Shown here: positions 7,576 through 16,069 of the stretch, in pieces
Position numbering within the stretch: the first letter of the stretch is position 1
How the letters are laid out: the number at the start of each line of letters is the position of its first letter
Assembly: GCA_009377865.1 (NCBI GenBank)
Contig: WHTH01000001.1
Coordinates: forward strand, 62,001-126,000
Direction: 5' to 3'
DNA: 64,000 nucleotides
Origin: Pseudonocardiaceae bacterium
Lineage (GTDB): Bacteria > Actinomycetota > Actinomycetes > Mycobacteriales > Pseudonocardiaceae
Notes under the pieces: model-generated
Told to the model about the DNA's origin: nothing
The model's input: the letters and a program-made list of their open reading frames with translations, nothing else
The model's database searches: none
Position numbers and translations under genes: made by a program

Positions 7576-8537
7576 ACGCGCGTGACCCGGAAGCCGCTCG
7601 CGGCGCCCTACAGGCACTACGAGACGAGGTCGGCAAGGCCGTCGTGGGCCAGGACGCCGCGGTCACCGGCCTGGTGATCGCGCTGCTGTGCCGCCGGCAC
7701 GTGCTGCTGGAGGGTGTGCCCGGCGTGGCGAAGACGCTGCTGGTGCGCGCGCTGGCAGCGGCGCTGTCGCTGGATGTCACCCGGGTTCAGTTCACTCCGG
7801 ACCTGATGCCGGGCGACATCACCGGGTCGCTCGTCTACGACGCCCGCAGCGCCGAGTTCACCTTCCGGCAGGGCCCGGTCTTCACCAATCTGCTGCTCGC
7901 CGACGAGATCAACCGTACCCCGCCCAAGACCCAGGCCTCGCTGCTCGAGGCGATGGAGGAGCGACAGATCTCGGTCGACGGCAAGCCGTGGCCGCTGCCC
8001 GACCCGTTCGTCGTCGCCGCCACCCAGAACCCGATCGAGTACGAGGGGACCTACCCGCTGCCCGAGGCGCAGCTCGACCGGTTCCTGCTCAAACTGGCGG
8101 TGCCGCTGCCGGAACGCGAGGACGAGGTCGCCATCCTGGCCCGGCACGCGGCGGGCTTCGACCCGCGGGACCTGGCCGCAGCCGGGGTGCGCGCGGTCGC
8201 CGGCACCGCCGAACTGCAGGCCGGCCGGGCCGAGGTCGCCCGGGTCACCGCGCGCTCCGAGGTGCTCGGGTACGTCGTGGACATCTGCCGCGCCACCCGA
8301 ACCACCCCCGTTGTGCAGCTGGGCGTGTCCCCCCGCGGCGCCACGGCGCTGCTGGCCGCCAGCCGTGCCTGGGCCTGGCTGTCCGGGCGCGACTACGTCA
8401 CTCCCGACGACATCAAGGCGCTGGGCCGCCCGGCGCTGCGTCACCGGCTCCGGCTGCGCCCCGAAGCCGAACTCGACGGCGCGACCGCTGACGGCGTCAT
8501 CGACGGGGTGCTGTCCACCGTGCCGGTCCCGCGCTGA
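7572..8537 (+). CDS. MoxR-family AAA+ ATPase
   Basis: 321 residues, GTG start overlapping the DUF4350 stop. Walker A is GVPGVAKT (about residues 48-55) and Walker B is LLADEINRTPPKTQASLLEAMEE; the sensor region is VVAATQNPIEYEGTYPLPEAQLDRF. These motifs are diagnostic for MoxR ATPases. They act as chaperone-like remodelers, usually with vWA/DUF58 partners, and such a partner is encoded directly downstream. The client is unknown. Length and motif order are complete, so the enzyme should be active. Confidence 0.93.
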   Translation: MNARDPEAARGALQALRDEVGKAVVGQDAAVTGLVIALLCRRHVLLEGVPGVAKTLLVRALAAALSLDVTRVQFTPDLMPGDITGSLVYDARSAEFTFRQGPVFTNLLLADEINRTPPKTQASLLEAMEERQISVDGKPWPLPDPFVVAATQNPIEYEGTYPLPEAQLDRFLLKLAVPLPEREDEVAILARHAAGFDPRDLAAAGVRAVAGTAELQAGRAEVARVTARSEVLGYVVDICRATRTTPVVQLGVSPRGATALLAASRAWAWLSGRDYVTPDDIKALGRPALRHRLRLRPEAELDGATADGVIDGVLSTVPVPR

Positions 8538-8539
8538 CG

Positions 8540-9835
8540 ATGGCGCTGACCGGACGCACCGCGCTGCTCGCCGTCCTCGCCGCGCCGGCCGTCGGGCTGC
8601 TGGCACCCGCCTGGTGGGGGCCGGTCGCCGTGCTGGTCGTGCTGGCGCTGGGGGTAGCTGCCGATCTGACGTTGGCGGGCAGCGTGCGGCAGTTGCAGCT
8701 GACCCGCGATGGCGACCGCTCGGTGCGGCTCGGGCAGCAGGCCTCGGTGCAGCTCGTGGTCGCCAACCCGGGCAGCAGGCGGGTGCGGGGCATCCTGCGC
8801 GACGCCTGGCCACCGAGTGCGGGCGCCGAGCGGTCACGTCACGACGTGCTGGTACCGCCCGGCGAGCGCCGAAGGCTGACCACGGTGTTGTGCCCCACCA
8901 GGCGCGGCGACCGGCATGCCCACCGCGTCACCGTCCGCTCGATGGGCCCGCTCGGGCTAGCCGCCCGGCAGGGGTCACACCAGGTGGCGTGGACGGTGCG
9001 GGCGCTGCCGCCGTTCACCACCCGCAAGCACCTGCCGTCCAAGCTCGCCCGGCTGCGCGAGCTCGACGGCCGCACCCCGGTGATGATCCGCGGCCAAGGC
9101 ACCGAGTTCGACTCGCTGCGCGAGTACGTGGCCGGCGACGACGTCCGCTCGATCGACTGGCGCGCCACCGCCCGCGCGACCGACGTCATGGTCCGCACCT
9201 GGCGCCCGGAACGCGACCGGCAGCTGCTGCTCGTGCTCGACACCGGGCGCACCTCCGCGGGACGGGTGGGTGACGCACCCCGGCTCGACCACGCGATGGA
9301 CGCGGCGCTGCTGCTCGCCGCGCTGGCCTCCCGGGCCGGTGACCGCGTCGACCTGCTGGCCTACGACCGCGCGGTGCGGGCGAGCGTGTCGGGCGTCGCG
9401 CCCACCGAGGTGCTCCCGGCACTGGTCGGCGCGATGGCCACGGTCGAGCCGGAGCTGGTGGAGGCCGACGTCCGGGGGATGGTGGCGATCGTGCTGTCTC
9501 GGGTCTCCCGGCGGTCGCTGGTGGTCCTGTTCACCGGCCTCGACGCGGCTGCGGTTACCGAGGGGCTGCTGCCCGCGCTCCCGGCGCTGAGCCGGCGACA
9601 CCGCGTGATGGTGGTCGCGGTAGCCGATCCGCGGGCGGTGGCCATGACGGCGGGCCGCGGCGACCCGGAAGCCGTCTACGCGGCCGCCGCAGCAGAGCGG
9701 GCCACCGCCGAGCGCCGGCACACCGCGCAGCTGCTCGGACGCCACGGAGTCACCGTCGTCGACGCACCGCCCGAGAAGGTCGCGCCCGCGGTCGCCGATG
9801 CCTACCTCGCTCTCAAGGCCACCGGACGTCTGTAG
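8540..9835 (+). CDS. DUF58 (vWA-like) membrane protein
   Basis: 431 residues from an ATG two bases after the MoxR stop. Two adjacent hydrophobic segments lie at the N-terminus (LLAVLAAPAVGLLAP and AVLVVLALGVAADLTL). The DUF58 core follows: GTEFDSLREYVAGDDVRSIDWRATAR, then LLLVLDTGRTSAGRVG, the metal-site-like region of the vWA fold. It is the standard partner of MoxR ATPases. It ends six bases before the convergent SpoIIM-like gene. Confidence 0.9.
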   Translation: MALTGRTALLAVLAAPAVGLLAPAWWGPVAVLVVLALGVAADLTLAGSVRQLQLTRDGDRSVRLGQQASVQLVVANPGSRRVRGILRDAWPPSAGAERSRHDVLVPPGERRRLTTVLCPTRRGDRHAHRVTVRSMGPLGLAARQGSHQVAWTVRALPPFTTRKHLPSKLARLRELDGRTPVMIRGQGTEFDSLREYVAGDDVRSIDWRATARATDVMVRTWRPERDRQLLLVLDTGRTSAGRVGDAPRLDHAMDAALLLAALASRAGDRVDLLAYDRAVRASVSGVAPTEVLPALVGAMATVEPELVEADVRGMVAIVLSRVSRRSLVVLFTGLDAAAVTEGLLPALPALSRRHRVMVVAVADPRAVAMTAGRGDPEAVYAAAAAERATAERRHTAQLLGRHGVTVVDAPPEKVAPAVADAYLALKATGRL

Positions 9836-9841
9836 GGAGCG

Positions 9842-10837
9842 TCAGCCCACGGTCGGGGCGAGGTCGCCGCCCTCGGCCGCAGACACGTCGCCGGTCTCGC
9901 CGGCCCGCACAGCCCGCCCGCCGAGCACGATCACGTAGGCCAGGAACGCGGCCTCGGCGAGAAGGCCGATCCCGATGCGGGCCCAGGTCGGCAGCGGCGA
10001 GGGCGTCACGAACGCCTCGATGACACCGGAGACGAGTAGCACTAGCGTGACCCCGAGCGCCATGCCTACGGTGGCACGCCCCTGCGCCGCGAGCGCCTCG
10101 GACCGTCGCAGTGGTCCGGGATCGATCAGCGTCCAGCCGAGCTGCAGCCCCGCCCCGGCGGCGACGAACACCGCCGTGAGCTCGAGCAGCCCGTGCGGGG
10201 TGATCAGGCCGAAGAACACGTCGAGCCGGCCCCCGGCGGCCATCAAGCCCGCGACGGCACCGAGGTTGACGGTGTTGAGCCACAGCACGGCGAGCACCGG
10301 CAGCAGCAGGACGCCCGAGATCAGGCACACCGCCGCCACCCACGCGTTGTTGGTCCAGACCTGGGCGGCGAACGATCCGGCAGGGTTCGACGAGTAGTAG
10401 GCGGCGAAGTCGCGCTCGACGAGCCGGCGCGCCTCCTCGGGCGCGGCGATGCTGGCCTGCACCTCGGGGTTGCCCGCCACCCAGGCAGCGACGAGTGCGG
10501 CGACACCGATGACCGCCACGCCGACCGACGCCCACCAGCGCCAGCTGAGGTAGAGCGCCGCCGGGAAGCCCACCACGAGAAACCGCGCGGCCTGCCGCCA
10601 CGCGGGGCTGCGCGACCCCGTCACCACAGCGCGGCCGCGGGCCACCAGCGTGGACAGCCGACCGACCAGCGCGGGATCCGGTGACGCCGAGCGGATCACC
10701 GACAGGTGGGTGGCAGTGCGCTGGTAGAGCGTCACCAACTCGTCGGCCTCCGCGCCGGACAGGCGGGAGCGGTGCAACAGCGCCTGCAGCCGGTCCCACT
10801 CCGCGTGATGCGCGGCGGCGTAGGCGTCGACGTCGAT
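9842..10837 (-). CDS. SpoIIM/DUF95-like membrane protein with probable ATC start
   Basis: 331 residues if begun at ATC 10837. Conserved N-terminal text (DVDAYAAAHHAEWDRLQALLHRSRLSGAEADELV) lies in frame well upstream of the only canonical start, a TTG at 10777. The stretch from 10777 up to an in-frame TGA contains no ATG, GTG or TTG. A strong ribosome site, GGAGGG, lies 7 nt before the ATC at 10837. The body has several transmembrane helices, and TPHGLLELTAVFVAAGAGL is the SpoIIM family signature. The neighbours are the MoxR cluster; in mycobacteria the equivalent (Rv3694c) is also inverted relative to the cluster. The start is inferred; the family is clear. Confidence 0.8.
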   Translation of the reverse strand: MDVDAYAAAHHAEWDRLQALLHRSRLSGAEADELVTLYQRTATHLSVIRSASPDPALVGRLSTLVARGRAVVTGSRSPAWRQAARFLVVGFPAALYLSWRWWASVGVAVIGVAALVAAWVAGNPEVQASIAAPEEARRLVERDFAAYYSSNPAGSFAAQVWTNNAWVAAVCLISGVLLLPVLAVLWLNTVNLGAVAGLMAAGGRLDVFFGLITPHGLLELTAVFVAAGAGLQLGWTLIDPGPLRRSEALAAQGRATVGMALGVTLVLLVSGVIEAFVTPSPLPTWARIGIGLLAEAAFLAYVIVLGGRAVRAGETGDVSAAEGGDLAPTVG

Positions 10838-10915
10838 GGTGCGGCCCTCCGGGTGCCGGTTTCGCCCTGCTGGTCACTGTGACCTGCGCCGGGCACAGCA
10901 GGCAGACTAGTGGGC

Positions 10916-11698
10916 GTGAGTGATGTGGTCACCGGGGACGCGGTGGTGCTGGAGCTGCGGCTCGCGCGGGTGCCCACCCGTGCGCTGGCACTGGCCATCG
11001 ACCTGGCGATCATGGTCACTGCGCTGGGGGTGCTGTTAGCCATCGCCACCGGTGCGCTGGAGTCGGTCGACGACGCGCTCGGCGCGGCAGTCGGGCTCAC
11101 GGTCACCCTCGTGATCTTCGTCGGCTATCCGGTCACGCTGGAGACGCTGACTCGTGGCCGCTCGGTCGGCAAGATCGCGCTGGGGCTGCGGGTGGTCCGC
11201 GAGGACGGCGGGCCGATCGGCTTCCGGCAGGCGCTGACACGTGGGCTGGCCGGTTTCATCGTCGACTTCGGGGTGCTCAGCCTGTTCACCGGCGTCATCG
11301 GCCTCGTCAGCTCGCTGAGCTCCGAGAAGGGCAAGCGGATCGGCGACGTACTGGCCGGGACCGTCGTGCTCCGCGAGCGGGTGCCGGGCCAGCAGGCGGA
11401 CCCGGCGCCGATGCCACCACCATTGGCGGACTGGGCCGATGGGCTCGAGCTGTCGGGCCTGTCCGACGACCTCGCACTGGCCGCCCGGCAGTTCCTGCTG
11501 CGCTGCGACCAGCTCGACCCGGAGGTACGCGCGAGCATGGCGGCCAGCCTGGCCAGTGAGGTTGCCGCGCGAGTGAGCCCGGCCCCGCCGCCGGGCACTC
11601 CGGCGGAGCCGTATCTCGCGGCCGTGACAGCGCAGCGCCGGATCCGGGAGCAGGCCCGGCTCAGTGGCCGGCCGCCCGGGCAGCCGTCACCTGGCTGA
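10916..11698 (+). CDS. RDD family membrane protein
   Basis: 260 residues. The RDD motifs are Arg23-like PTRALALAIDLAIM, then GRSVGKIALGLRVVREDGGPIGFRQALTR and KRIGDVLAGTVVLRE near the end of the domain. Three or four transmembrane helices are followed by a soluble helical C-terminus of about 100 residues. A GTG at 10910 is an alternative start two codons upstream. It is divergent from the SpoIIM-like gene and closes the MoxR cluster. Function unknown; RDD proteins are often linked to transport or membrane stress. Confidence 0.85.
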   Translation: MSDVVTGDAVVLELRLARVPTRALALAIDLAIMVTALGVLLAIATGALESVDDALGAAVGLTVTLVIFVGYPVTLETLTRGRSVGKIALGLRVVREDGGPIGFRQALTRGLAGFIVDFGVLSLFTGVIGLVSSLSSEKGKRIGDVLAGTVVLRERVPGQQADPAPMPPPLADWADGLELSGLSDDLALAARQFLLRCDQLDPEVRASMAASLASEVAARVSPAPPPGTPAEPYLAAVTAQRRIREQARLSGRPPGQPSPG

Positions 11699-11770
11699 AC
11701 ACCGGCACGCTGATAATCTGCTGCGCCCGGTGCACGGCTGCAGCGCCGCGTTCAGGAAAGGGCAGGCGAC

Positions 11771-13018
11771 GTGGTCCAGGCTCCTGCGGACGGCTACCCG
11801 ACGGGTGAGCCCTCCGCCCGCCGCACGATCCCGCTCCGGGTCGGGGTGCTCGCCGTGCTGGTCTCGCTGGGGCTGCACGCGGTCACCGTCGCGGTCTGGC
11901 CCGCTTACTACAACGTCTACATCGATACCGAGGTCTACCAGGCTGCCGGTCGGGCGCTGCTCGCCGGCCGGGATCTCTACAGCGAGCCGCTCGTCGAGCC
12001 CGGCATCCACAGCCTCTACCACGTCTACACCCCGTTCGCCGCGGCCCTGTTCACGCCACTGGTGCTGGTACCGCTGCCGCTGCTCGACTACCTCGGACTC
12101 GCCCTCAACCTGGTCCTGCTGACCGTCGTGGTGCGGGTCTCGATGACGGCGACCGGCTCGAGGGTGCCGGTCGCGCTGCCGCTGCTGGTGGCGTCGCTGG
12201 CCTTCTGGCTAGAACCGGTCCGCACGACCGCCTGGCTGGGACAGATCAACCTGCTGCTGATGTTGCTGGTGCTGCTCGACCTGCCGCGCGGGCCGTCGAG
12301 ATGGCCCCCCGGTCTCGGGATCGGCCTCGCTTCCGGGATCAAACTCACACCGCTGCTGTTCATCCCTTACCTGGTGCTGACGGGGCGCCGCAGGGAGGCA
12401 GCGGTCGCCTCGGTGACCGCGCTCGGCACTGTCGGCGTCGGGTACCTCGTCGCACCGCAGGCCTCGGTGACCTACTGGTCGGGCGTGGTCCTCGAGTCCA
12501 CCCGGATCGCCGAGCCCACCATGATCTCCAACCAGTCGTTGCGCGGCATGCTCGCCAGGATCGGTGACGGCTCGGTACCGGGTGGCCTCGGCGTGTGGTT
12601 CGTACTCGCCGGCGTGCTGGCCGTGGCCGGGCTCACCGTCGCCGTCCGGCTGTGGCGGGCCGGCGACCATGTGCTCGGCACGGCGCTGTGCGGGTTGACC
12701 ACCAGTATCGTCTCCCCATTCTCGTGGGGCCACCACTGGGTCTGGTTCGTCCCGCTGCTGGCTGTGCTGTGCCTCGAGGTGTACCGCACCGGCGACCGGC
12801 GCAGTGCGGCCGGGGCCGCGGCGCTGCTGCTGGCCGCCGGGTCGGTGCTCTACGGCATCCGCTCGGATGGCACGCCGGCAATGGGGATGTTCCTCATCGA
12901 GGGCGCAGGCCCCTTCGGCCTGCTGACGCACAACATCTACTGCTGGATCTACCTGGCCATCCTTGCCTATGCGGTCACGCTCGTCCGAAATCGCTCCCGC
13001 AGCACGGTCGCCGGCTGA
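11771..13018 (+). CDS. GT87-type polyprenol-phosphate mannosyltransferase
   Basis: 415 residues with about ten transmembrane helices. The Asp in the first extracytoplasmic loop (YNVYIDTEVYQAAGRALLAGRDLY) and the later GQINLLLMLLVLLDLPRG and SGIKLTPLLFIPYL are typical of GT-C alpha-(1,2)-mannosyltransferases (DUF2029/GT87). These use polyprenyl-phosphate mannose to extend phosphatidylinositol mannosides, lipomannan or arabinomannan. A GATAAT element at 11712-11717 could be its promoter. The start is the GTG at 11771. It ends five bases from the convergent terC, with no room for a separate terminator. Confidence 0.82.
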   Translation: MVQAPADGYPTGEPSARRTIPLRVGVLAVLVSLGLHAVTVAVWPAYYNVYIDTEVYQAAGRALLAGRDLYSEPLVEPGIHSLYHVYTPFAAALFTPLVLVPLPLLDYLGLALNLVLLTVVVRVSMTATGSRVPVALPLLVASLAFWLEPVRTTAWLGQINLLLMLLVLLDLPRGPSRWPPGLGIGLASGIKLTPLLFIPYLVLTGRRREAAVASVTALGTVGVGYLVAPQASVTYWSGVVLESTRIAEPTMISNQSLRGMLARIGDGSVPGGLGVWFVLAGVLAVAGLTVAVRLWRAGDHVLGTALCGLTTSIVSPFSWGHHWVWFVPLLAVLCLEVYRTGDRRSAAGAAALLLAAGSVLYGIRSDGTPAMGMFLIEGAGPFGLLTHNIYCWIYLAILAYAVTLVRNRSRSTVAG

Positions 13019-13023
13019 GCCGT

Positions 13024-14013
13024 TCAGTCCCGCCGCTGCGCTGCGGCCGGGTCCTTGCGGGACTTGAGCAGGCTCGCGACCGTGGTCAGGATCAGCACGG
13101 TCACGATGACGCCGAGCGACAGCTCGATGCCGACGGTCGGCACCGGCACCGGCTGACCGCCGTTGAGGAAGGGCAGCTCGTTGGTGTGCAGCGCCTCAAG
13201 GACGAGCTTGCAGCCGATGAACGCCAGGATCACGCCGAGCCCGATGGACAGGTAGACCAGCCGCTTGAGCAACCCGCCGATGAGGAAGTAGAGCTGTCGC
13301 AGCCCCATCAGGGCGAAGGCGTTCGCGGTGAACACGAGGTACGCCTGCTGGGTGAGTCCGAAGATCGCAGGGATGGAGTCCAGCGCGAAGATCAGATCGG
13401 CCGTCCCGATCGCGAGTATCACGACGAGCATCGGAGTGATCCAACGCTTGCCGTCGATCTTCACCCACAACCGGGAACCGTGGAAGTCGTCGGCCACCGG
13501 CAGCACCCGCCGCAGCCCCCGCAGCACGACGTTCTCCTTGTACTCCTCCTCCTTCTCGCTCTGCTGCCGGATCTGCTGGACACCCAGCACGAGCAGCAAG
13601 GCGCCGAAGATGTAGAACACCCAGCTGAAGGCGGCGATCAACGCGGCGCCGGCCGCGATGAAGAGGCCGCGCATGATCAGCGCGATCACGATCCCGATCA
13701 GCAGCACCCGGTGCTGGTGGATCTTGGGTACCGCGAACGTCGTCATGATGATGACGAAGATGAACAGGTTGTCCACCGACAGCGAGTACTCGGTGATGTA
13801 GCCCGCGAAGAACTCGATGCCGTAGCGGCTGCCGCTGAAGTACCAGACGCCGAGCCCGAACACGACCGCGCAGACGATGTAGAAGACGACCCACCGGGCC
13901 GCCTCGCCGACCTTCACCTCGTGCGGGTGCCGGTCGACGATGATGAGGTCGAGCGCCAGCAGCACGATCAGGCCGCCGATGGTGGCGAGCCATACCCACG
14001 CGGGCACGTTCAC
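13024..14013 (-). CDS. TerC-family membrane protein, probable Mn2+ exporter
   Basis: 329 residues. It begins at GTG 14013 behind GGAGGG with a 6-nt spacer. The open frame continues upstream, but that DNA is the riboswitch. TerC hallmarks are YITEYSLSVDNLFIFVIIMTTF and TADLIFALDSIPAIFGLT, which carry the paired acidic metal-site residues, in a 7-9 helix membrane protein. Members such as E. coli Alx export manganese. The manganese riboswitch just upstream supports that role here better than tellurite resistance. A charged cytoplasmic loop (RQQSEKEEEYKENVV) is present mid-protein. Confidence 0.9.
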   Translation of the reverse strand: MNVPAWVWLATIGGLIVLLALDLIIVDRHPHEVKVGEAARWVVFYIVCAVVFGLGVWYFSGSRYGIEFFAGYITEYSLSVDNLFIFVIIMTTFAVPKIHQHRVLLIGIVIALIMRGLFIAAGAALIAAFSWVFYIFGALLLVLGVQQIRQQSEKEEEYKENVVLRGLRRVLPVADDFHGSRLWVKIDGKRWITPMLVVILAIGTADLIFALDSIPAIFGLTQQAYLVFTANAFALMGLRQLYFLIGGLLKRLVYLSIGLGVILAFIGCKLVLEALHTNELPFLNGGQPVPVPTVGIELSLGVIVTVLILTTVASLLKSRKDPAAAQRRD

Positions 14014-14049
14014 GTAGATCCCTCCGGCAGACGGCGAGCGTCGAACACC

Positions 14050-14147
14050 GGAGGTCTCTTCCACCGGGCGAACCGGCCGACGGCACCGGGCTACCGCTGT
14101 CGCGGGCCGTGATGACGATACCGCCGCGAAGGAATACTCCCCTCCAC
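14050..14147 (-). promoter_or_regulatory. yybP-ykoY manganese riboswitch in the terC leader
   Basis: Read on the minus strand, the 5' side is GGAGGGGAGTATTCC (14145-14131), followed by ATCGTCATCACGGCCC, and the 3' side is GGAAGAGACCTCC (14062-14050). GGAGG pairs with CCTCC to close the P1 stem. The GGGGAGTA loop, the TCGTCA segment and the AAGAGACC strand are the conserved parts of the yybP-ykoY Mn2+ aptamer as I know it. It lies 36 nt upstream of the terC start, the right place to control translation or read-through. The assignment is by motif only, with no covariance search. Confidence 0.8.
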
Positions 14148-14350
14148 GAACTGACCCAGTCTTGCGCACTTTGCGGATGTTCGCCAGCCCACGTGGTGTG
14201 CAGCACAGCGCGACCGATCGTGAGCAGATGTGCACTCCTGGTGCGATCTGCGCTCCACGACCCGCGTCAGCTCGACCGTTTGGCGATCAAGAAGTGCCAT
14301 TACACCGACGGAGGGGCGACGCCTGACCTACTTCGTGTCAGGATGAACCA

Positions 14351-14686
14351 GTGGTGTTCGTTACGACCGAAATTCTCGTCCGACAGGGTGATATCGAGCG
14401 GTTCCTAACGGCTTGCGGTACAGCGTTGCGTCACATCACCGATGCCCCGGGCTGCCGCTTCGCCCGGCTGACCCGCAGCGTCGGCGACCCCAGTCGATTC
14501 GTCGTGCTCAGCGAGTGGGACTGCCTGGAATCATTCCATCAGGGGTTCTGCGGTTCCGAGCACTTCGTGCGCTGGCGGGAGGCGGTCAGCCGGTTCTTCC
14601 TGGAACCACCGCGCGTTGAGCAGCTCGTCGAGGCTCAGGACACGGTTCCGCTGAGTCACGAAGGCCTGACAGGTTACGAAGGCTGA
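14351..14686 (+). CDS. Antibiotic biosynthesis monooxygenase (ABM)-like protein
   Basis: 111 residues from a GTG. The pattern VTTEILVRQGDIERFLTACGTALRHITDAPGCRFARLTRSVGDPSRFVVLSEWDCLESF is the dimeric alpha-beta barrel ABM fold: a beta strand, a helix, a Gly-Cys turn and the VLSEWD strand. ABM proteins can be monooxygenases, isomerases or haem-handling proteins; no specific substrate is visible. The last codons and the stop lie in a 17-bp tandem repeat, so the C-terminus (GLTGYEG) may vary between strains. It is monocistronic. 14148-14342, upstream, contains no feature I can support. Confidence 0.65.
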   Translation: MVFVTTEILVRQGDIERFLTACGTALRHITDAPGCRFARLTRSVGDPSRFVVLSEWDCLESFHQGFCGSEHFVRWREAVSRFFLEPPRVEQLVEAQDTVPLSHEGLTGYEG

Positions 14687-14704
14687 CAGGTTACGAAGGC
14701 TGAC
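14666..14704 (+). repeat. 17-bp tandem direct repeat
   Basis: ctgacaggttacgaagg occurs at 14666-14682 and again at 14683-14699, followed by a partial ctgac. It overlaps the stop codon of the ABM gene. Probably a simple slippage duplication. Confidence 0.8.
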
Positions 14705-14761
14705 GGCGGCGTGCACCGATCGACTGAGCGGATCCGGCCGCAGGCGCGCTGTCGAGCTCGG

Positions 14762-14998
14762 TTACGCGACGGTCTTCGGGCTGGCCGCGTGGTGGCGGTT
14801 CGCCACCACGGACATCACCAGCGAACGAGCGGCGACAGGGTCGGCAGGCGCACCACGACCGGTCACGACGAAGATGCGCTCGCTGTCGTAGCACTCCAGC
14901 TCCATCACGATCCCAGCATCGGTGTTGTGCAGCGCCCGAACCTGCCGCTCGGTGAGCAGCACCCGGGAGCCGTGTCGGGGGCAGTAGACGCTGACCAT
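14762..14998 (-). CDS. Conserved small protein, function unknown
   Basis: 78 residues: MVSVYCPRHGSRVLL, then TERQVRALHNTDAGIVMELECYDSERIF and VVTGRGAPADPVAARSLVM. Cys6 in a CPRHG context and Cys42 could belong to a small zinc- or redox-type fold, but a full zinc ribbon is not present. The mixed beta/alpha pattern and good codon use suggest a real gene. It is divergent from the GlxA-type regulator, with 75 bp between the starts, so one promoter region may serve both. I do not recognise the family. Confidence 0.6.
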   Translation of the reverse strand: MVSVYCPRHGSRVLLTERQVRALHNTDAGIVMELECYDSERIFVVTGRGAPADPVAARSLVMSVVANRHHAASPKTVA

Positions 14999-15073
14999 GC
15001 AGGTCAGCGTGCCCCGGTGCGGGCGGCGGCACGAGTGGCTGGAATGCCGATTATCGTTGCTATCCTGCCAAGC

Positions 15074-16069
15074 ATGCCTCATGGTCCGTGGCGGTTGCAT
15101 GACGTGGCGGCGGTGGCCGGCCATGGCGTCGGCACCTTCGGGCTCGGGGTGTTTAGCGAGATCTTCGGCTGCGACCGGACGGCCGAGGGCCTGCCCGGTT
15201 TCGACTACGCGGTGGTGGCAGGCGAGCCTGGTCCGCTGCGCACCGACACCGGACTGCGCATCATGCCCGAGCACGGGCTGGAGCGGCTGGCGTCGGCCGA
15301 TCTCGTCGTGGTCTGCTCCTGGGACTCCGACGACGACCCGCCGCGACCGCTGATCGACGCCTTGCACGCCGCCGTCGACCGTGGTGCCCGCGTGCTCGCC
15401 CACTGCACCGGCGCGTTCGCCGTCGCCGCCGCCGGTCTCTTGGACGGTCGCCGCGCGACCACGCACTGGCGCCACGCCGACGACTTCGCCCGCCGATTTC
15501 CCCAGGTGCAGCTCGATCCAGGGGTGCTCTACGTCGATGCGGGCCCGGTGGTGACCAGCGCGGGCACCGCAGCCGGTATCGACGCGTCGCTCTACCTGCT
15601 TCGGCAGTCCTTCGGCAGCGAGGTGGCCAACGCCGTGGCCCGCCGGATGGTCGTACCGCCGCACCGCGACGGCGGGCAGGCGCAGTTCATCGAGCAGCCG
15701 GTGCCCGAAGCGTCCGACCGGCTCGGTGATGTGCTGGCGTGGGCGACCGAACATGCTGCCGAGCCGCTCGACGTTGAAGCGCTCGCCGCCATGGCGCACA
15801 TGTCGCCACGCTCGTTCGCCCGCCACTTCCGCGCGCACACCGGCACCACCCCGTATGCATGGCTGGTGAGCCAGCGGGTGCGGCTGGCCGAGCGGATGCT
15901 GGAAAGTGGGGAGCAGCGGGTCGACGAGGTGGCGCGGCAAGCAGGTTTCGGCTCGGCCGCCGGACTGCGGGAGCACTTCGTGCGCGAGCGCGGCGTCTCG
16001 CCGCAGATCTACCGTCGCACCTTCCGGTCCGCGGCCGAGACCCACTTGTCAGGGTCGAGCCATGACTGA
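15074..16069 (+). CDS. GlxA-family AraC-type transcriptional regulator
   Basis: 331 residues. An N-terminal DJ-1/PfpI-like domain (about 10-175; GLGVFSEIFG, ADLVVVCSWDSDD, ARVLAHCTGAFAVAAAGLLDGRRATTHW) carries the nucleophile-elbow Cys in AHCTGA. It is followed by an AraC DNA-binding domain with two helix-turn-helices (VEALAAMAHMSPRSFARHFRAHTG and VDEVARQAGFGSAAGLREHFVRERGVSP). TATCCT at 15061-15066 lies 7 nt before the ATG at 15074, suggesting a leaderless start; an ATG at 15044 in frame would place that box inside the gene. It overlaps the hydrolase gene by 8 bp, so the two are an operon. Confidence 0.88.
   Translation: MPHGPWRLHDVAAVAGHGVGTFGLGVFSEIFGCDRTAEGLPGFDYAVVAGEPGPLRTDTGLRIMPEHGLERLASADLVVVCSWDSDDDPPRPLIDALHAAVDRGARVLAHCTGAFAVAAAGLLDGRRATTHWRHADDFARRFPQVQLDPGVLYVDAGPVVTSAGTAAGIDASLYLLRQSFGSEVANAVARRMVVPPHRDGGQAQFIEQPVPEASDRLGDVLAWATEHAAEPLDVEALAAMAHMSPRSFARHFRAHTGTTPYAWLVSQRVRLAERMLESGEQRVDEVARQAGFGSAAGLREHFVRERGVSPQIYRRTFRSAAETHLSGSSHD

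Noticed and set aside
9813-10877. Alternative minus-strand frame over the SpoIIM-like gene
   Set aside because: Arg-rich translation without helices; the parallel frame has clear transmembrane segments and family motifs.
14203-14285. Imperfect hairpin (gagcagatgtgcac ... gtgcgatctgcgctc)
   Set aside because: The arms need an internal gap to pair and it is not next to a stop codon; too weak to call.
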